Assembly: GCA_021781255.1 (NCBI GenBank)
Contig: JAJXXG010000501.1
Coordinates: 1-8,447, forward strand
DNA: 8,447 nt
Origin: Acidobacteriota bacterium
Lineage (GTDB): Bacteria > Acidobacteriota > Terriglobia > Terriglobales > Acidobacteriaceae
Direction of reading: 5' to 3'
Under the pieces are notes generated by a model. It saw only the letters and a list, made by a program, of their open reading frames with translations. It was not told the origin of the DNA and searched no databases. Positions within the stretch are counted from its first letter, which is position 1, and every line of letters starts with the position of its first letter. Both the position numbers and the translations under genes were made by a program. This document shows, piece after piece, positions 6,230-8,447 of this stretch.

Positions 6230-6262
6230 AGCCCTGGCGTGCAGCATGCGCCGGGGCTTTTT
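6230..6262 (+). terminator. Intrinsic terminator after the O-methyltransferase gene
   Basis: AGCCCTGGCG (6230-6239) pairs with CGCCGGGGCT (6249-6258) as a 10-bp stem with one G-U pair and a 9-base loop, followed directly by TTTTT and a further T-rich tail. It begins 25 nt after the methyltransferase stop and lies between convergent genes. Confidence 0.85.
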
Positions 6263-6277
6263 CTGTGTTGCTTTGCC

Positions 6278-7231
6278 TCAGGGCGTGTAGCGCTGTTCGC
6301 CGGCCTGAATGTCGACGGGGAGACGATTCTTCTCCGGCGGCAGGGGACAGGTGGCGTAGGGCGTGTAGGCGCAGGGCGGATTGTAGAGCCGGTTGAAGTC
6401 GAGGGTGAGCGAGCCGGGCTGTGTGAGTCCGGCGCTGGGCAGGCCCGTGGTGAGAAACCGCCCGCCGCCGTAGGTGGTGGTCTGGCTGGTTTCGTCGCGC
6501 AGGATGAAGAAGAGCGAGTTGTTTGCGCCGCCTTCCAGGACTGGCTCCAGCAGGTAGACCTTGCCCTTGAGCAGGAATTCGGCCACGCCGGGGGACGTCA
6601 TGTTGAGCGTGGTTCCAATAGCGGTGGGGATGGCCTCGACTTGCGGAGGATTGTAGGGGATCCAGCGCGCGGTGACGACGTAGGTGGGGTCAGGCGCGTA
6701 CCAGTGGAGCCCGTGAAAGCCGGTGCGGGTGGGCGAGTCGGCGTCTTTGATGCGCAGCGCGTAACGGTTGCCGCGCTCGAGAACCACCATGGAGAGCCCA
6801 TGCCAGGTGATGGCGGTGGGCTGGGTGTTGCTGACGGAGAGCGTGCCCTCGCGGGCCGGGGCGCCGTTGGTTTTCAAGTCGGGAGGGAATCCACCTGCTG
6901 GAGCCAATAGCTGCACTGTGGCTCCGCTGACGGTGATCATGCCGATGTGGGCGGGCGCCTGGGCGTGAATGGGGATGGCATTGTCGGCGGCGGCTCCGAA
7001 GGAGTTGATGCCGGGCTTGAGCCACTCCAGTCCGACGAGCGTAAGCCAGCCGTCGGGGGCGTCCAGTTCGCGCTCGCGCGCGGTTCGCCAGTCGCTCAGG
7101 CTCTGGTTCCATGCAGCGGCATCGCCCGCGACCGAGGCGGCCGGGGTGGCGGAGGATTGCGCGATGACACGATTTGCTCCCACGGCAAGAAGAGCGGCAA
7201 CCAGCACAACGCCACCGGTTCGATATCTCAT
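6278..7231 (-). CDS. Secreted DUF1684 domain protein
   Basis: This 317-residue protein has a signal peptide (MRYRTGG, then a hydrophobic core to about 19, probable cleavage near VIAQ, 22-25) followed by the DUF1684 (PF07920) domain. The domain opens with a Trp-Arg-rich helix (WNQSLSDWRTARERELDAP, 41-59) and the hallmark DGWLTLVGLEWLKPGINSFG (60-79). It closes with the strongest family signature, DFNRLYNPPCAYTPYATCPL (278-297), then PPEKNRLPV. Cys287 and Cys295 sit in that signature and could form a disulfide or bind a ligand; the Asp/Asn/Arg/Tyr pattern is conserved in the family. No biochemical function is established, to my knowledge. The start at 7231 has GGAGG (7243-7247) 11 nt upstream, rather far but usable. 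The gene converges on the methyltransferase and is divergent from the next secreted protein. Confidence 0.92.
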   Translation of the reverse strand: MRYRTGGVVLVAALLAVGANRVIAQSSATPAASVAGDAAAWNQSLSDWRTARERELDAPDGWLTLVGLEWLKPGINSFGAAADNAIPIHAQAPAHIGMITVSGATVQLLAPAGGFPPDLKTNGAPAREGTLSVSNTQPTAITWHGLSMVVLERGNRYALRIKDADSPTRTGFHGLHWYAPDPTYVVTARWIPYNPPQVEAIPTAIGTTLNMTSPGVAEFLLKGKVYLLEPVLEGGANNSLFFILRDETSQTTTYGGGRFLTTGLPSAGLTQPGSLTLDFNRLYNPPCAYTPYATCPLPPEKNRLPVDIQAGEQRYTP

Positions 7232-7440
7232 GGGAAACGCAACCTCCGGAAACTCAGCGAACCACAGTCTCTATTATGCCCCTGCGCAAGGAAGGGATTA
7301 GACTCAACTGCAACAAGACAGGCGAGTTTCCCAGGGAATGAAGTGGCTGCAGACGATGGGCGAATCCTGGTTGTCGGCCTGCTGAAGAGTAGAGAGGAGG
7401 ATGGACGCGGGTGAGGCGGTTGGATAGAGAGGCTGGCAAG

Positions 7441-8447
7441 ATGGGCACCCTGATTGGCAGGCCGCTGGCGCTCGTGCTCCTGCTGCTGTGTGCTCCAGGT
7501 GTGGCCGTTCCGCAGCAGGCACCTGCAACCAAGGCGGCGCCGCGGCAGGCGCGTCCGCAGTATGTGCCGCGAGAACATGAGGCTGCGTTCAACGTAAAGC
7601 CGGTGACGATTGCGCAACTGGAAGAGGTGCTGCGCGAGAACTATGGCCGGCGCGATGCGGACGTGGCGCGGGAGCTGTCGGGCATGTCGCTGACGGAGCG
7701 CATGAGCAGCGCGCGACTGGATGCGTGGAAGACCAGTCTGCACGGCAGAAAGACGCGGCAGGCACTGGTGGCGCTGGCGGATGCCTCGGCGTTTCTCGAT
7801 GCTCCGCGGGTGGATGTGCTGGCCAATCCGGCGCCGGGAATCGAGGATCAGAAGAAGATTCTGATGCGGGCTGTGGAGTATCTGAACGGCCTGGGAACCC
7901 GCCTGCCGAACCTGTACGCTGCGCGCACGACCACGCAATACGACGACACCGAGAAGCTGAGCGGCCCATACGGCACAGTGGTTTGGGGTGGCCAGCCCTG
8001 GCACGTGAAAGACATCTTCACGGACAGGGTTACGTATTCGAGTGGCCGCGAGGAGGTCACCGAGCAGAAGGGGCGGCATCCGAACCCGAAGAAAGACCAG
8101 GATGTGCTTACGGTCTCGGGCACGTTTGGGCCGCTGCTGACCAATGTGTTCATGGACTCTGTGCACGGAAGCCTGTACTGGAGCCACTGGGAGCAGGGTC
8201 GGACGGGCCCTGAGGCGGTGTTTGCCTACAAGGTTCCGCTGAAGGAGTCGCATTTTCGCATTGCGTATCGCAACTACAACGCAAAGGGCATAGCGGTGGT
8301 GGTGAATGCTCTTTCGCCCTATCGCGGGAAGATCGGGATCGATGCCGCCACGGGCACGATTCTGCGGCTGACGGTGGAGGCGGAACTCGCGCCACAACTG
8401 CCGGTCAAGCGGTCCGACATTCTGGTGGAGTACGGCCCGGTGGAGCT
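7441..8447 (+). CDS. Secreted protein of unknown function, acidobacterial type, 3' end beyond window
   Basis: The frame is open to the window edge, giving 335 residues from the ATG at 7441. A signal peptide is clear (MGTLIGRPLALVLLLLCAPG, cleavage probably near VAVPQQ, 21-26). Residues about 55-160 are helical and Arg/Leu/Ala-rich (TIAQLEEVLRENYG, 56-69; LSGMSLTERM, 79-88). The part from about 175 is predicted beta-rich, with VSGTFGPLL (225-233), VFMDSVHGSLYWSHWEQG (236-253), AVFAYKVP (259-266), IGIDAATGTILRLTVEAEL (298-316) and SDILVEYGPVE (325-335). I recognise this pattern from uncharacterised acidobacterial secreted proteins but know no function. AGAGAGG (7426-7432) precedes the ATG by 8 nt. 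An alternative in-frame GTG at 7411 has AGGAGG (7395-7400) 10 nt upstream and would add 10 residues; an in-frame TAG at 7390 rules out anything longer. Confidence 0.82.
   Translation, partial: MGTLIGRPLALVLLLLCAPGVAVPQQAPATKAAPRQARPQYVPREHEAAFNVKPVTIAQLEEVLRENYGRRDADVARELSGMSLTERMSSARLDAWKTSLHGRKTRQALVALADASAFLDAPRVDVLANPAPGIEDQKKILMRAVEYLNGLGTRLPNLYAARTTTQYDDTEKLSGPYGTVVWGGQPWHVKDIFTDRVTYSSGREEVTEQKGRHPNPKKDQDVLTVSGTFGPLLTNVFMDSVHGSLYWSHWEQGRTGPEAVFAYKVPLKESHFRIAYRNYNAKGIAVVVNALSPYRGKIGIDAATGTILRLTVEAELAPQLPVKRSDILVEYGPVE

Noticed and set aside
5474..6247. 257-codon minus-strand frame antisense to the methyltransferase
   Set aside because: It is Arg/His-rich shadow sequence, and the plus-strand methyltransferase motifs are clear.
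7273..7278. CATAAT on the minus strand as -10 box for the DUF1684 gene
   Set aside because: No acceptable -35 element lies 16-18 bp upstream, so the match is too weak to report as a promoter.
7228..8397. 389-codon open frame on the minus strand, antisense to the last gene
   Set aside because: It is Arg/His/Pro-rich without domains, while the plus-strand frame has a ribosome binding site, a signal peptide and patterned motifs.

Overview
The window reads as ordinary chromosomal DNA from a GC-rich bacterium, most probably an acidobacterium (Acidobacteriaceae-like). This assignment is inferred from the gene families: a PaoA/PaoC-type exported aldehyde oxidoreductase, a DUF1684 protein, a signal-peptide protein with an Sm-like core, and a C-terminal secreted protein of a kind I associate with Acidobacteria. 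There is no rRNA gene, tRNA gene, phage gene, transposase or CRISPR array.

Layout, left to right. Positions 1-1984 (minus) hold a two-gene unit. A Tat-exported [2Fe-2S] subunit (1984-1310) is followed 11 bp later by a molybdopterin-binding subunit (1298-1, cut by the window edge). The second gene's Shine-Dalgarno sequence overlaps the first gene's stop codon. Positions 1985-2862 are a long stretch without a convincing gene, rich in short inverted repeats and containing candidate regulatory elements. A 100-residue single-pass membrane protein follows (2863-3165, plus). It converges on a DAHP synthase gene (4351-3290, minus), with a strong hairpin between them that looks like the DAHP synthase terminator. 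Upstream of the DAHP synthase, on the same strand, is a small exported Sm-like protein (4941-4522). It is divergent from an O-methyltransferase (5180-6205, plus), which ends at a clear intrinsic terminator and converges on a secreted DUF1684 protein (7231-6278, minus). The last gene (from 7411 or 7441, plus) is a secreted protein of unknown function that runs off the right edge.

Apart from the molybdoenzyme pair, the genes look like independent single-gene transcription units and share no obvious pathway. I found no convincing undescribed multi-gene system. The items most worth a second look are the structured 0.9-kb non-coding region, the residue-level hint that the DAHP synthase is tyrosine-sensitive, and two secreted or membrane-linked proteins without a known role.
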